Positions 45,429-56,246 of a stretch of DNA of 64,000 nucleotides are shown here, in pieces (position 1 is the first letter of the stretch; the number at the start of each line of letters is the position of its first letter). The stretch comes from Oegoconia quadripuncta. Taxonomy: Eukaryota > Arthropoda > Insecta > Lepidoptera > Autostichidae. Location of the stretch: assembly GCA_949316235.1 (NCBI GenBank), contig OX438751.1:7402413-7466412 (forward strand), given 5' to 3'. Under the pieces are notes generated by a model, which had not been told where the DNA came from, ran no database searches, and was given only the letters and a program-made list of their open reading frames with translations. A program made the position numbers and the translations under genes.

Positions 45429-46612
45429 GTAAGTACGATCTTCTCCTCTACCTATTATACTTAATTTGTGAAAAATCTTACAAGATTTCTTATAAGATTC
45501 TTTATTTGTAATGTTCTTAAAAGTAAGTATTTATAATATAGGTAGAGCCTAGTTAGACGTAAATATTAAAATGCAAAACCATTTTCCGGAGATTTAAATG
45601 ACAGTTTTATGTTCTAGTAATATCTTATTCATGCTCACTCAGCATTCAGCATGCACAATAGATAAAATAACTCTGGTAGCGCGCCATGCCGTCTCCTATT
45701 GGACATAGATACACGGCCTAAATGGTTTGTCAATTATCCGTCAGTCTACATTTGTACGTGTACACTAGATACGAGTACTTACGCGTACCGAGATATTTTC
45801 TTTTTTACATTTAAGCCAACTTCAACTAGACATCTTTAGAGATACATATCTCACTCTCCTTTAGTTTAGATTTCCGATTTTTAAATTGTTGAACGCCAGT
45901 CAATTAATATTTTCAATTAGAATCTAATCAGTTATGATCCAAAAAATAATAATATGATCTTATTTCATTAATAGGCTATGTACAACTACATCAGATAAGA
46001 TTAGGCACTAGTCACAAAGAGGCACACACAAGCATGTAGCTCAACATAGAAATGACCTAGTCATTCTATGATATATGTCCCTAAGGTGATTATGTTCGAC
46101 TAAAGAAATTTTAGTAGTTGCATCAGAATCCTTGATCTGTCTCAATATTACCCGTTCAATCTTATGTTTGATCTTGTTACAACTCGTGGTAGGTCTTCTT
46201 ATTTCTGTTTATTAACCGACTGCCAAAAAGGAGGAGGTACTGTTTATTTATTTAACATTTTGTTGCATATATGTAACATATTAAAGAAAACAAAAGATCC
46301 AGGACAATATAAAAAAAATATACAAAAGACGAGCTTATCTCTATAAGAGATCTCTTCCTTCAAACCTCAGTAACGAGACAATTGAGGAATAGGTAACTTA
46401 AAAGTAGACAGAGAGTATATAGTTAAAAAACAGAAGCTTAGCAAAGTTATAAATAAACATAACTGATAAATATAAGAAAATAATAAAATACTACGAGTAT
46501 GTTCGTGTGTAATGTATTTTTTTAACGTAGAGTTACGTTCACTCATATTTTCCTCAATAAACTTATTTTGATGATTGTTTTTTAATTGATAGGGTTTATA
46601 ACCAGGGTGAAA
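45429..46612. other. No gene supported
   Basis: AT-rich sequence. A lepidopteran repeat phrase ('cgagcttatctctataagag', near 46331) also seen in altered form near 50573 suggests an old retrotransposon tail. Confidence 0.4.
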
Positions 46613-46740
46613 GAGCGTCGGTGTCTCAGCGGTTAAGACGCGGTCTCCCAATTTAGAAGGTCCGGGTTCGATTCCCAGACAGGCCGTGTATCAATGAGTT
46701 TAAAAAAATAAATAAAATAAATAAAATTGATTTATTGTGT
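46613..46740 (+). mobile_element. tRNA-derived SINE, family C, copy 2
   Basis: GAGCGTCGGTGTCTCAGCGG (A box) and GGTCCGGGTTCGATTCCC (B box) at tRNA spacing, then an A/T-rich tail with 'aaataaataaaa'. Confidence 0.7.
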
Positions 46741-46906
46741 AACCATAGTTTACAGAACCGTATTTCATTGCTGAGGACCCCTATTAAGTAAATAAATACC
46801 TGTACCAGGAGTCCTCGCTCTTCCATGATGACAGTTACAACAATTGCTATTAACCTAAATACAAGATTTACATACTACTTAAATCTACGATGCAAGCGAA
46901 TGTTTA

Positions 46907-46908
<2 letters not shown>

Positions 46909-46981
<73 letters not shown>

Positions 46982-46986
46982 TGCGT

Positions 46987-47020
<34 letters not shown>

Positions 47021-47021
47021 C
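46909..47021. repeat. (TG)n microsatellite
   Basis: Pure TG for about 72 bp (46909-46980), then TG with a few GC interruptions to 47021. It lies at the 3' side of the minus-strand LINE and may be its tail. Confidence 0.95.
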
Positions 47022-48240
47022 TGTAGGTACCCTTGCCCTAGGGTGTGTATGATACATACTATAAGAGATCATAATAATAATGTTATCTATAATGTGGTTG
47101 AATATAGTAATTGATGATAATGTAATAATGTATAATGTAATGTTTGGGTATAGTAATGTTCGGTAAATTAGATATTTCAATGTTTATGTAATGTATTGTA
47201 ACAAATTTTCTGTCTCGTGGTAAGTTAATGTCTTTAGCCATTTAATTAGTATTTCTTTGCTATTTTGTAAGTTCATTGGATATATGTTTTTTATTTTATT
47301 TATTTTGTTGTATAAATGTGTTGAAAGTTTGTCGAATTGGCGGCTCGCAAAAGCTGTCTTAGTTCGTTGTGTTCGAGCAACTTTATCCCTTCTTCTTTTA
47401 TTTAATAGGTCAGGGTAATATTCTAATAGTTTATGTTTTTTTAAAACTACATGTAGGATAAATAATTTTCTTACTGAAAGGACTGCACTTAAAGCATATA
47501 ATTCTTCAGTGGGGAATCTGCGTCGTTTAAAGTACATGACTTTCAACAAGGCTCTTTGGGATCGTTCTATTTCTAAGAATTTTATTTTTGTCGCCCCTCC
47601 CCATATAGGTATACAGTAAGTCAAAACTGACTGTACAAGTGCAATATAGATTGTCTTTAATAAATTTTTCTCTTTAGTTTTAGCTCCATTAGTATTGATT
47701 GGTACTACATGTCTTAGGGTTTTAAATATCCACGTCAGTTTCCTTATCCTATTTGAAATTTGTTCGACTTGGTTGTGCCAAGATAATCTTTGATCAACAA
47801 TGACCCCTAAGTACTTCGTGTGAGTAAGCTTATCAATTGTAGGACACTCACATATATTAGCTCTATTATTTATATTATTGTTTGTACATTTATGTATTTT
47901 GATTTTAAATTCGTTCTTAGGTTGGGTACGATTGTAAAGGCTAAAACAAATGTAATTGGTTTTTTTAATATTTAACGTAAGTAAATTACTATCAAGCCAA
48001 CAAGCTATCTTTTTCATTCCCGACTCTACTTCAGACCGTAAGCTGTCCCAGGAAGATCCCTCGAAAACTACTGCAGTATCATCCGCGTAGGAAAATATCT
48101 GGGCACTGTTCACTTTCATATTACATAGGTCATTTATATAGATTAGGAACAGCGTTGGTCCCAATACACTACCCTGAGGGACTCCATATTCTATGTTCCT
48201 ATCGGTACTCACATATTCTCCCACTTTTACCCTTTGTTTT
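47022..48240 (-). mobile_element. 5'-truncated jockey/CR1-type non-LTR retrotransposon
   Basis: Consists of the C-terminal RT region, a 3' UTR of about 160 bp and the adjoining (CA)n tract. There is no endonuclease domain and the open frame stops being meaningful at about 48240, so the copy is truncated at its 5' end as expected from incomplete target-primed reverse transcription. The clade within jockey/CR1 is not resolved. Confidence 0.8.
47184..48224 (-). CDS. Reverse transcriptase fragment of the LINE
   Basis: 346 codons without a stop. Motifs: GVPQGSVLGPTLFLIYINDL (RT block 4), FSYADDTAVVF (catalytic YADD), TKYLGVIVDQRLSWHNQV (block 7 / thumb), then the LTYCIPIWGGA segment and a basic C terminus. 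The first codon given is GTG, so the true start lies in the missing 5' part. The intact frame suggests a fairly recent insertion, but it cannot move on its own without the endonuclease. Confidence 0.9.
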   Translation of the reverse strand: MGEYVSTDRNIEYGVPQGSVLGPTLFLIYINDLCNMKVNSAQIFSYADDTAVVFEGSSWDSLRSEVESGMKKIACWLDSNLLTLNIKKTNYICFSLYNRTQPKNEFKIKIHKCTNNNINNRANICECPTIDKLTHTKYLGVIVDQRLSWHNQVEQISNRIRKLTWIFKTLRHVVPINTNGAKTKEKNLLKTIYIALVQSVLTYCIPIWGGATKIKFLEIERSQRALLKVMYFKRRRFPTEELYALSAVLSVRKLFILHVVLKKHKLLEYYPDLLNKRRRDKVARTQRTKTAFASRQFDKLSTHLYNKINKIKNIYPMNLQNSKEILIKWLKTLTYHETENLLQYIT

Positions 48241-48633
48241 GTATTGAAGTTTTTAAATTAAATTTAATTACTTATACTTATGCATTTATCCGACTGTCTT
48301 TAACCGCCGAAGGATAACATCGTGAGGAAACTTGCATGTCTGTCATGTGAGAAATAAAAATTGTAAGCCATGGAAGTAAGAGTCGACTTGGCGGAGTATG
48401 GCCCATACTCCCTCATTATACGAGGGAATCCCTGCTGTGGGATGTTTACGTGCTGAGATGATGATAATAACTAGGGTGGTACCATATAAATTTGGTTAAG
48501 ATCCGGTGATGCACTCTAGAGATAGAGTGGAAGTTTACTGAAGTCGGTGGTTTTGGCATTTTTTGGCGGTTCGATTATTAAAACCAAATTCAGATTTTAG
48601 TTTTAAAAATACATGAATCGACTTTAGGCATCA

Positions 48634-48906
48634 CTAAATTGAGTATTCGTTTTCGATTATCGAAGTTAAGCAATGTCTGGCGTGGTCAGTACTTGGATGG
48701 GTGACCGCTCGGAGGCCACGTTAAATACTCCGCCTCGGTTGTTTTCAATTGAAGGCACTCGTTAAGCCAAGTCGGTGGCCTACAGGGGCGGCTTAAACTG
48801 ACACAATTCCACCAATCCGCTGTGAACACGCTTGGTGGATTATGACCCGTACTCTTGCTTAGTGAGAGAAGGCGTGCCCCAACAGTGGAGAGGTGTAAGG
48901 CTGTAG
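48634..48906 (+). mobile_element. 5S-rRNA-derived SINE, copy 1
   Basis: GAAGTTAAGCAATGTCTGGC, then GGTCAGTACTTGGATGGGTG and ACCGC, match the internal-promoter half of 5S rRNA closely. The tail (GTTTTCAATTGAAGGCACTC, 'taagccaagtcggtggcc', 'ccccaacagtgg') recurs in the minus-strand copies at 52137-52645. Confidence 0.85.
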
Positions 48907-48936
48907 ATGAAATACTTATATTAATTACATGACCAT

Positions 48937-49182
48937 TGACGACCTGTTTAGTGTAGTGGTTATCAACTCTGACCACTATACCAAAAGGTTGCGGGTTCAA
49001 ATCCCGCTAGGAGCATATGTTTGTGTGTACCCGAGTTATGGATGTTTTCATTTATAATAAGTATTTATTTACAAAAAAAAATGTAGTATATCAACCATAT
49101 GGTATCCACAACACAAGCTTATAGTTGCTTACTGTGGAACTAGATGGCGCTGTGTGTATATCTAAGGATATTTATTTATTAG
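48937..49182 (+). mobile_element. tRNA-derived SINE, family B
   Basis: TTTAGTGTAGTGGTTATCAA (A box) and TTGCGGGTTCAAATCCCGC (B box) head. The tail has 'gatgttttcatttataat' and 'aactagatggcgctgtgtg'. Partial second copy at about 12375-12590. Confidence 0.75.
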
Positions 49183-49799
49183 GTGTACTATCTAACGAAG
49201 ACGTCTCTCCTGAGTTATAATTTTCAGATCCTTGGGCAGGCAATTGGCGGCCAAAATTCAAGCATTTGATTTAAGGTTTTTCCTGTGTGATTGCTCTATC
49301 AAATCCTCTATCAAAGCAGTGGAATGGAAAGGATATGGGGCCTTTTAACAATGTCCGATAAAGATAGATATGTAGGTAGGTACCTTTTCGAACCTCTCGT
49401 GCTTCGTTTCATTTTTCTCTCCAATTGTAGCTTGCTTGAAAATATCAGTAAATTGTATGTCACACATGTTCTTTACAATTCAAATAAGGAATATTTATTT
49501 CCTGTCTGTCAAAATCTTTTTACCCAATCCAGTTACAAATTGTAACTGAGGGTATATACACTATACAGGCTGTAAATACTACTAGCAGTGTGTACTTATA
49601 TAATTACCTATGCACACAAACCATTTGGGTTGAACACTGAACATAAACAACAGCTGCGTAATAGTCGATCGCACATCGATATTCGCGATAAAGTTGCAAA
49701 CAACAAAATAATGGTAGAGCCGTGGAATTAACGCTCCTATTGTGTTAGTACAATAATCCGCTATCTAGGCCAGCCTCAGTACTGCAGACGAACCTTTTG

Positions 49800-50060
49800 T
49801 CTTTCATGTTCGCCGTTAATAATGGCGGGCACCGAAACAGCCGCGCACAATACCGCGAAATGTGCGCGTTTTCATTTGCAAGACAAAACGCGCTTTGTTG
49901 TGTGTCCGCTCAATACGAAATTTATAGCGGGTGGACAGAGAGCCGTATTGACGGCCGCTAACGAACGGCCAAACGCCATAAATGCATTTTGATCGGATTC
50001 CGACGCAATCCACTGACGGAGCAGACGCGCGCGAGGCGCCATCGTGGCTTCTATGCCATG
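49800..50060. promoter_or_regulatory. GC-rich island with Pho/YY1 cores
   Basis: Unusually GC- and CpG-rich for the area. The GCCAT core, in either orientation, occurs at 49822-49826, 49975-49979, 50038-50042 and 50055-50059. It also holds CCATAAATGCAT, a Hox-like AT core. It could be an enhancer, promoter or Polycomb-type element. No ORF of note. Speculative. Confidence 0.3.
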
Positions 50061-50889
50061 TGATTCATTGCTTATTTACATAGTAGGTAGTCACATTATG
50101 CCTCATTTCTTAAAATAATACATTAAGTATTATTGTGTACCAAGGTATAGTGCTCCAGGATGAAAATATTTTGTTTGTGCTAAAATGGCATTTATAATTG
50201 CTATTTTAGTATTGAATGGTTTTTACTTTATTGAACAACTTTATTGAAAGTGGTCACAGTTGAATGTAATCTATTGTAACTGACTTTAAAGAGTAAACAG
50301 TCTTGAACACGCATATAAAACAACTTTTTTCAAAACTAACTGTAAGTACAAACAAACAAAATATTCTTTATTGTACAACAATAAGAAGCATAACACAATG
50401 ATAAAAAAAGGGATAGTACAAATTATTCGGCCTTATCTAACTTAACCTAACCTAACCCAAAGTTAGGAAGCATTACGCACTGATGGATAAGTACAATACA
50501 ATACAATACAAGAAAATACAGTTTCAGAAAAGCGGTAAAAATAGAATGTACAATTTGGCGACCATATCACTAAAAGCGATCTCTTCCAGGCAACCTTTGG
50601 GTATAAGGACAGTACATTTGAAATAGGTAGGTTGTGCGGTATTAAATAGGAATGCAGATACAAACTACGTGAATAAATTTCATATATATATAATATACAT
50701 GTAAGTACCTATGCCAAATGTCATTTAATTTCTGAAACTTCTAAGCTTAGAACTGGGACTTTTACTACTTATTTTTGTTGAGGGTGCTCGTGATATATTA
50801 TGGTTCTAGTAGCACGACAGGCGCGATAAACGTTTATGTCGTGCGTGATAAATAATATTTGTCTTTTTTACGGCGTTTTAGGGCGTTTA

Positions 50890-50957
50890 AGTGGTACCAA
50901 ATTTGTGGTCGAACGCAAGCGACCTAACGCAAAACTTGTAAAGTGGCACGACGGCTG
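50890..50957. mobile_element. MITE, family 3, partial copy 2
   Basis: GTGGTACCAAATTTGTGGTC, GAACGCAAGCGACC and 'gtggcacgacggctg' match the reverse complement of the left arm of the copy at 26920-27143. Confidence 0.5.
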
Positions 50958-52136
50958 ACCTTCTCCCAGGGAGACCAGACTGTGACCCAAAGTGGGGACG
51001 TGTAGGGCTGATGATGATTAATGTTACTTCACCGTGAACTTTGGATTTCTTGAGTGTGACTTCGATTGAATCACTGTAATGACACGGTTATCGCAACTGC
51101 TGTGACGTGCCGGAGACGTCTCTACGAGTACCTCGCAAGATATCATCAATTTTGACTGATAATTTTCAAATGAAAACGACTCACGTTTGCAGCATTTGTA
51201 CAAGAGCATGCAGTCTTAGAGGCTAGTAAATACTGTATACTTATAACTAAGCAGCATCAGCAGTATTACAAATCTAGTTGATAATGGTCTGTACTAGAAG
51301 GTTAGTATCTAGACCACTCTATAGCAGTATATTATCAGTCCTAGTCAATGATGATATGCTACTGGCAAAGATCTTGCTTTACTTATAAAAAATACTTAAC
51401 ATCTCTCTTTTCTAAGCAACATAATCTGCGATCCGACAATAGATGAAACAAGTAGTCTTCTTTATTCTACAAGTCTTGACCATTCTACTGATACAAAAAT
51501 TAACGCTATTGGAGGTGGTGTACCGGAGGTTCTATATTATGTATTTTTGCCCATCATGAGATAGTAGAAATCAATGTATGGTATATATAGTTACCGGTAT
51601 GGTTTAATGAGAAAAAAGTAGAAAATATGATCAAAATTCAAAATTAACACACGAAACATCAAATAACCTCAGTACTCAGCACCCCCAGTACCATGCTTAC
51701 CGAATAAAGTTGTCAAACCCCAGAGAGGTCGTCGTCACAAAGGCGTCGTAATTGGCCCGTTCTTTTTACTTCCCTGAAGCATTCAGAGCCAATGAAACGT
51801 GTGCATTTAAATGACGTTCCACGACTTTGTGGGGTCACACTTTTTCGCGGGGATATAAGGCCTGCGTTTATAAAAGTTTGAGCACAGAAAACGATGCCTT
51901 TCCTTTTTTTAGAGTTCTGTAGTCAAACTACAAACTAAATTGTATTTTCTTTTCTGTTGTGCGATAACGTGTATTTGTATTGTATTGTAAATTGTTTCGC
52001 CATGTCCATCCATCTGTCTGTCATAGTTGCTTTCTTCGGAGACGACTTTACAACTATAATGTTGAAATTTAGCATGATATCACATCAACAGCCTAGAAAA
52101 GTGTTGAGGAATGGGTGTACACAGTTTTTGGCCACA

Positions 52137-52428
52137 GCATTCATCATCAACTGCTTGGGACAGCCGCCTCTCACTGAGAGAGGGTATGGGCCATAATACA
52201 CCACGCGGGCCCAGTGCGGATTGATGGATTTGGGTCAAACTAGTGGCCAACTGACAGTCGGTATTTTTAAGCCTCGCCTGTAGGCCACCGATTTGGCTTA
52301 ACTACTGCCTTCAATTGAAAGCAACCCCTCCGAAACACTCGTATTAAAATGCCACTAATGGTCCCCCAACCAAGATATTGCTTAACTTCGCTAATCGAAA
52401 ACGAATTGCGAATACGTCTGCGCCACGG
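52137..52428 (-). mobile_element. 5S-rRNA-derived SINE, copy 2
   Basis: Minus-strand GAAGTTAAGCAATATCTTGG near the right side and the family tail ('ccaccgatttggcttaacta' on the plus strand) to its left. Confidence 0.75.
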
Positions 52429-52440
52429 TGCTTCATGTGA

Positions 52441-52645
52441 TATAATATAGGTTGCGATGGACAAACCGACCGACTTAGCCAATTGAAAACAACCGGGATC
52501 GACTATTTAACGTGCCCTCCGAAGCACGGAAACACTCGTATTAAAATGCCACTAGTGGTCACCCATCCAATGGCTGACCGCGCCAGACATTGCTTAACTC
52601 GCTAATCGATAATAGTGAATGCTTCCGAGTGCACGAGTGCCACTG
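52441..52645 (-). mobile_element. 5S-rRNA-derived SINE, copy 3
   Basis: The plus strand shows GGTCACCCATCCAATGGCTG, ACCGCGCCAGACATTGCTTA and 'actcgctaatcg', the reverse complement of the 5S-like head. It lies head to tail with copy 2. Confidence 0.8.
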
Positions 52646-53443
52646 AATTTGACTGGTGTAAAATCAAATTCCGGCGACATATTGTTTCCGACAGAGAACA
52701 TGAAACCAACAACGAATATTTAAACAATTGGTCGCTGATCAAGAAAAGAATTACAAAGAATCCAATCATTGACAACGTTGACTATATTTAGTAAACGACT
52801 GGTTTCGCTTGTCCTGTGGCCGCTGGAGGGACTGCTAAAATAATTCTCAACTTGCTGAAATCATTTGAATGGTATGCAGTGTTAGTGTGTTAGTCATTTG
52901 TAAGGTTGCAGCTACATTGAAAAGCATGGATGGTACAATTCTATGAGGGTTTTTATATGGAAAGTGAGTACTATAGAATTCCATTAATACAAAATAGCTA
53001 TTTGTAGCCCCACTTTATCAATAATGCGGTAAGCATTCAGTAAATACAGGACTTATGCTAGTGTTCTATGTTTTATACACGATTCCTTACAATTTTCTCG
53101 ATGGATAAAAAACGAAAGTTACGTTAAAAAGTACTTAAAGGGCATTGGAAATGATACGTAAATTATTTTAAGTAGACTCGCGAAACTTTGAGTAAAAAGT
53201 AAACCAAATACGATCTTATAATTTTACATTGTCAAAATATTTAAAGTGTAACCGAAACAGTGCTCAATTAGGATGTCCATAAGTAAATCATATACCGGAT
53301 GAGATTTTTTACCGCAAGGAAATGAAATATAAGGTATTGGCATATATAGTTTAACTTTTCCATTGAAATTCATACTTACTTCCTTCTAAATCACTGTATT
53401 TCCTGGAGACTTAAAATTTGCTCTCGTGAAAAAACGTGGTGCC

Positions 53444-53504
53444 TAGACTTTATGGTACATGTGTACCGTAAAGTCTAGATGAGGGCGCTATCACATGATA
53501 GCGC
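53444..53504. repeat. Two adjacent palindromes
   Basis: 53444-53477 is a 34-bp near-perfect palindrome (TAGACTTTATGGTACA with its inverse, one mismatch). 53485-53504 has perfect 9-bp arms, GCGCTATCA and TGATAGCGC, around CA. They lie 7 bp apart. Confidence 0.8.
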
Positions 53505-53567
53505 ACGCTAACAACGCACCTCATCTGGTGCACACAAGAAATTTTCTCGTCAGTTCTCTTTTTTTTT

Positions 53568-53670
53568 ATGCACAACGGGTTGGTACTTGATCTCAATCAC
53601 ACCTGATGTTAAGTGAAGATGAGGTCGAAGGTGGAAGCGTACTGACCCGGAAACCCCAACACATTTGGGA
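53568..53670 (+). repeat. Family E repeat, 5' part
   Basis: ATGCACAACGGGTTGGTACT followed by 'tgatctcaatcacacctgat' and 'gatgaggtcgaaggtggaag'. Truncated after 'acacatttggg'. Confidence 0.65.
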
Positions 53671-56021
53671 ACCCATCTTTCCAGCAGTAATAACTCGAGA
53701 GACTTACGCGAAACAGCTTTGAGAGATTAAAGCTGACCATAGATGCACGGTTTCTTGATTTCAGATTCAGAAGACTATTAGCTAATAGTAACGGTTATGA
53801 TGTCGGTATTTATGAACTGTGATGCCAAAAGAGTGGCGATTGCTTTTCGCGCTACGCGAGCTTCACGTACTCCACGTTTCTCTTATATGAGTACCTGCTA
53901 CTGTACCTGCTAATCTTGAATCTGATCGCATTTTACGGGGCGGTGGGATGAGACCGGATTTGATTCTTTGGAGCTTAGTTCGAGTTTTAGTGTAGAATGC
54001 AGAAGCCGAGGCAATTGACAAGACAACACACATATAGTGACATTGGCTTTCGGAGTCGAAACTTGGTTCTTGTGGTCTGGTAGGCACTCTTTAAAGTATT
54101 TTTATGTGTCTAATTGACGTCACTGGGGTCCCGAGAGCTCACAACTTTCTCGCTGAACGCATACACATTTGCATTCAGCGAGGAAGCGCTGCCAGCTGCC
54201 ATTGAAGTCGTGTCTCCACTCTCCACACTCCACAAATATTATTATATAACTTCAATACATATCCCTCCTTTACTTATTGAATGGCTCCCACCCACTCCGA
54301 CTCATTCTTTGCAGCTTTTGTAGTAAACGCTTTTTGTAACAACGCCGTCGACATGTAGAACTTCTTACATCCGAAATATTATAGAGCTGACGCCATTTGG
54401 TATTCTCTTTCTATTAGATAAAATAATAACTCTATCTAAGAACATTTTATGTATATAGGGTAGGTGATCGTAATAAATGATATATTTTTAGATAGATATA
54501 AAATTTGTGACTGTTAAAAATTTGCTCGAAGACTTAACACGAAGGAAGCTTACTCGCTAATTCCTTGGTTGGAGTCATCTTTCTTATCTTTTGTTATTGG
54601 GCCTCTGGCTGGGGGCTGATTTTTAAGTCATTCGCTTATTAATGAGGGCTCCAAAATTATAGATTCACGTTCCAAAATCATAGATTTTTTGTGGAACGCA
54701 TTTGTTTTCAAATAGGAATAATTTGACAGTTTGACATTTTTTTTAAAATTTTTGTTTAGTATATTGATATGTTATGTTACCGCTTATAAGGCTTGGAATA
54801 TACGTAAGATTTTTCTATAGCATTTTGTTTGAACATTCAATACGCGTCCGATACCGATAGTCTGATCGGTCGTCCGAGGTGTTTACAATTTTATTACCGG
54901 TATTTTCTTCTTTCGCGTCAACACGAGCAAATATTTTTTTTTTGCAATAAGTAAAAGCAATAAGTAACAGTAATTTGTCGTAAATTTTTTCTTTTTGTTC
55001 CGCATGCAATCACTCTGGATAATATCTCGAGAATGACTGAGATTAGAAAAAATCTGACGGAAGAATCGGACGTGTATCGAGTGAATACGATCAGTTAGTC
55101 GATCAGACAATCGGAAACACAATCTGGGGCTCTATTACATAATTTCATGGTTATCGTCATCGGTTACGTTCTGACATGTGATTGTTAGGCTCATCGCTCG
55201 CTCGGCAATTTGACGGTTTCTCATTGGTCAACGTAATCCATGACGATACCGATAGGAGTTACGTAATCTAAGGGCTGACGTATATTCCCGCCTTTAGGTT
55301 TGTCAGAGTGTTTGTACAAAATGTTTAGCGTGGGACGGATAATATTTGACTTTTAGATGACTTTGGTAATACAGCTTTCGAGCGGTTAAAAAATGTTTAA
55401 AAACGCATTGACGTAAGTGAAATTGATTACGAACGTGATTTGGTCTTTTCTGCAGCAGGTAATGTTGACATTGCACTACGTCAACCAACAGACACTTTGC
55501 GAATAGTACTGTAGTTGATGAAAGCGCACGGTAGTATCCAAATCAAGTACTCAATATGCTTCTGAGGCTTAATGGAGCTCACCTTAAATAATAGTCACTA
55601 AAATCATAAAATCTGATTATGGCTGAAATGGTCGATGGAAGAAGAAAGGGGTGAAAAAAAAAGTTCTCAATAAAATATCATAATAAACGAGGAACCGCAT
55701 AGAGACCTTCGACCCGAAATTCGACTTAAGTTATTTCGTCCTGTTATTAATTTTTTTATAGATAGGTTCTTATAATCTTCTTTTTAAAGTTTTTATTTAC
55801 ACATCTTTTTGTAAAACATTAAAACCAGTTTATGAATTTCTTTCGTCGACATCGTCATTGTATTCAAGTATGACGTCATATACCCTGTGACACTCCCGGG
55901 ACCTCTACGAATCTCACGACAGAACGACACGTCATTTCTCCAAGTCGGCTGAGTTGTTTATGTTTTAGGTGGTAATATACATACATACAGACCCGTTGTA
56001 CGCATTACTCTCCTTTTTTTT
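53671..56021. other. No gene; one MITE
   Basis: Contains the unsplit family 2 MITE at 55134-55268. Open frames at 53863-55488 have no domain. Confidence 0.4.
55134..55268. mobile_element. MITE, family 2, uninterrupted copy
   Basis: TTACATAATTTCATGGTTAT, 'cgtcatcggttacgttctga', 'gctcgctcggcaatttgacg' and 'taggagttacgtaatct' follow each other without the copia element found in the copy at 2837-7475. Ends are imperfect inverted repeats. Confidence 0.7.
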
Positions 56022-56246
56022 TATGCACAACGGATTGGCACTTGACCTCAATCACACCTGATGTTAAGTGAAGATGAGGTCGAGGGTGGAAGCGTACGAC
56101 CCAGAAACCCCAACACATTTGGGGGATTGGCTATTTTATCTCTGACAACCGGAACACAACAATGCTATTAACATTGCTGCTTGGCGGCAGATTTAGATAA
56201 GATGGTGGTAGCTAGCCAGGAGGACATTTAAAATGCCCTACCACCA
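56022..56246 (+). repeat. Family E repeat, fullest copy
   Basis: TATGCACAACGGATTGGCAC to 'ggacatttaaaatgccctac' and CACCA. About 225 bp, no ORF. Serves as the reference for the other pieces in the window. Confidence 0.7.

Larger units (their letters stand above)
49183..52136. other. No gene; one GC-rich island
   Basis: The GC-richer island is at 49800-50060. A short run of CCTAA units (CTTAACCTAACCTAACCC) sits at about 50441-50458, a family 3 MITE relative at 50890-50957, and a TATA-like TTTATAAAAG near 51868 with no ORF downstream. No exon supported. Confidence 0.4.

Noticed and set aside
46825..47180. Cys-Val and Thr-His repeat proteins
   Set aside because: Translations of the (TG)n microsatellite.
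48655..48715. Genuine 5S rRNA gene
   Set aside because: Only the 3' half matches and it carries substitutions and an unrelated tail; repeated elsewhere as a SINE.
50441..50458. Interstitial telomere repeat
   Set aside because: Only about three CCTAA units; too short to claim a telomere-derived tract.
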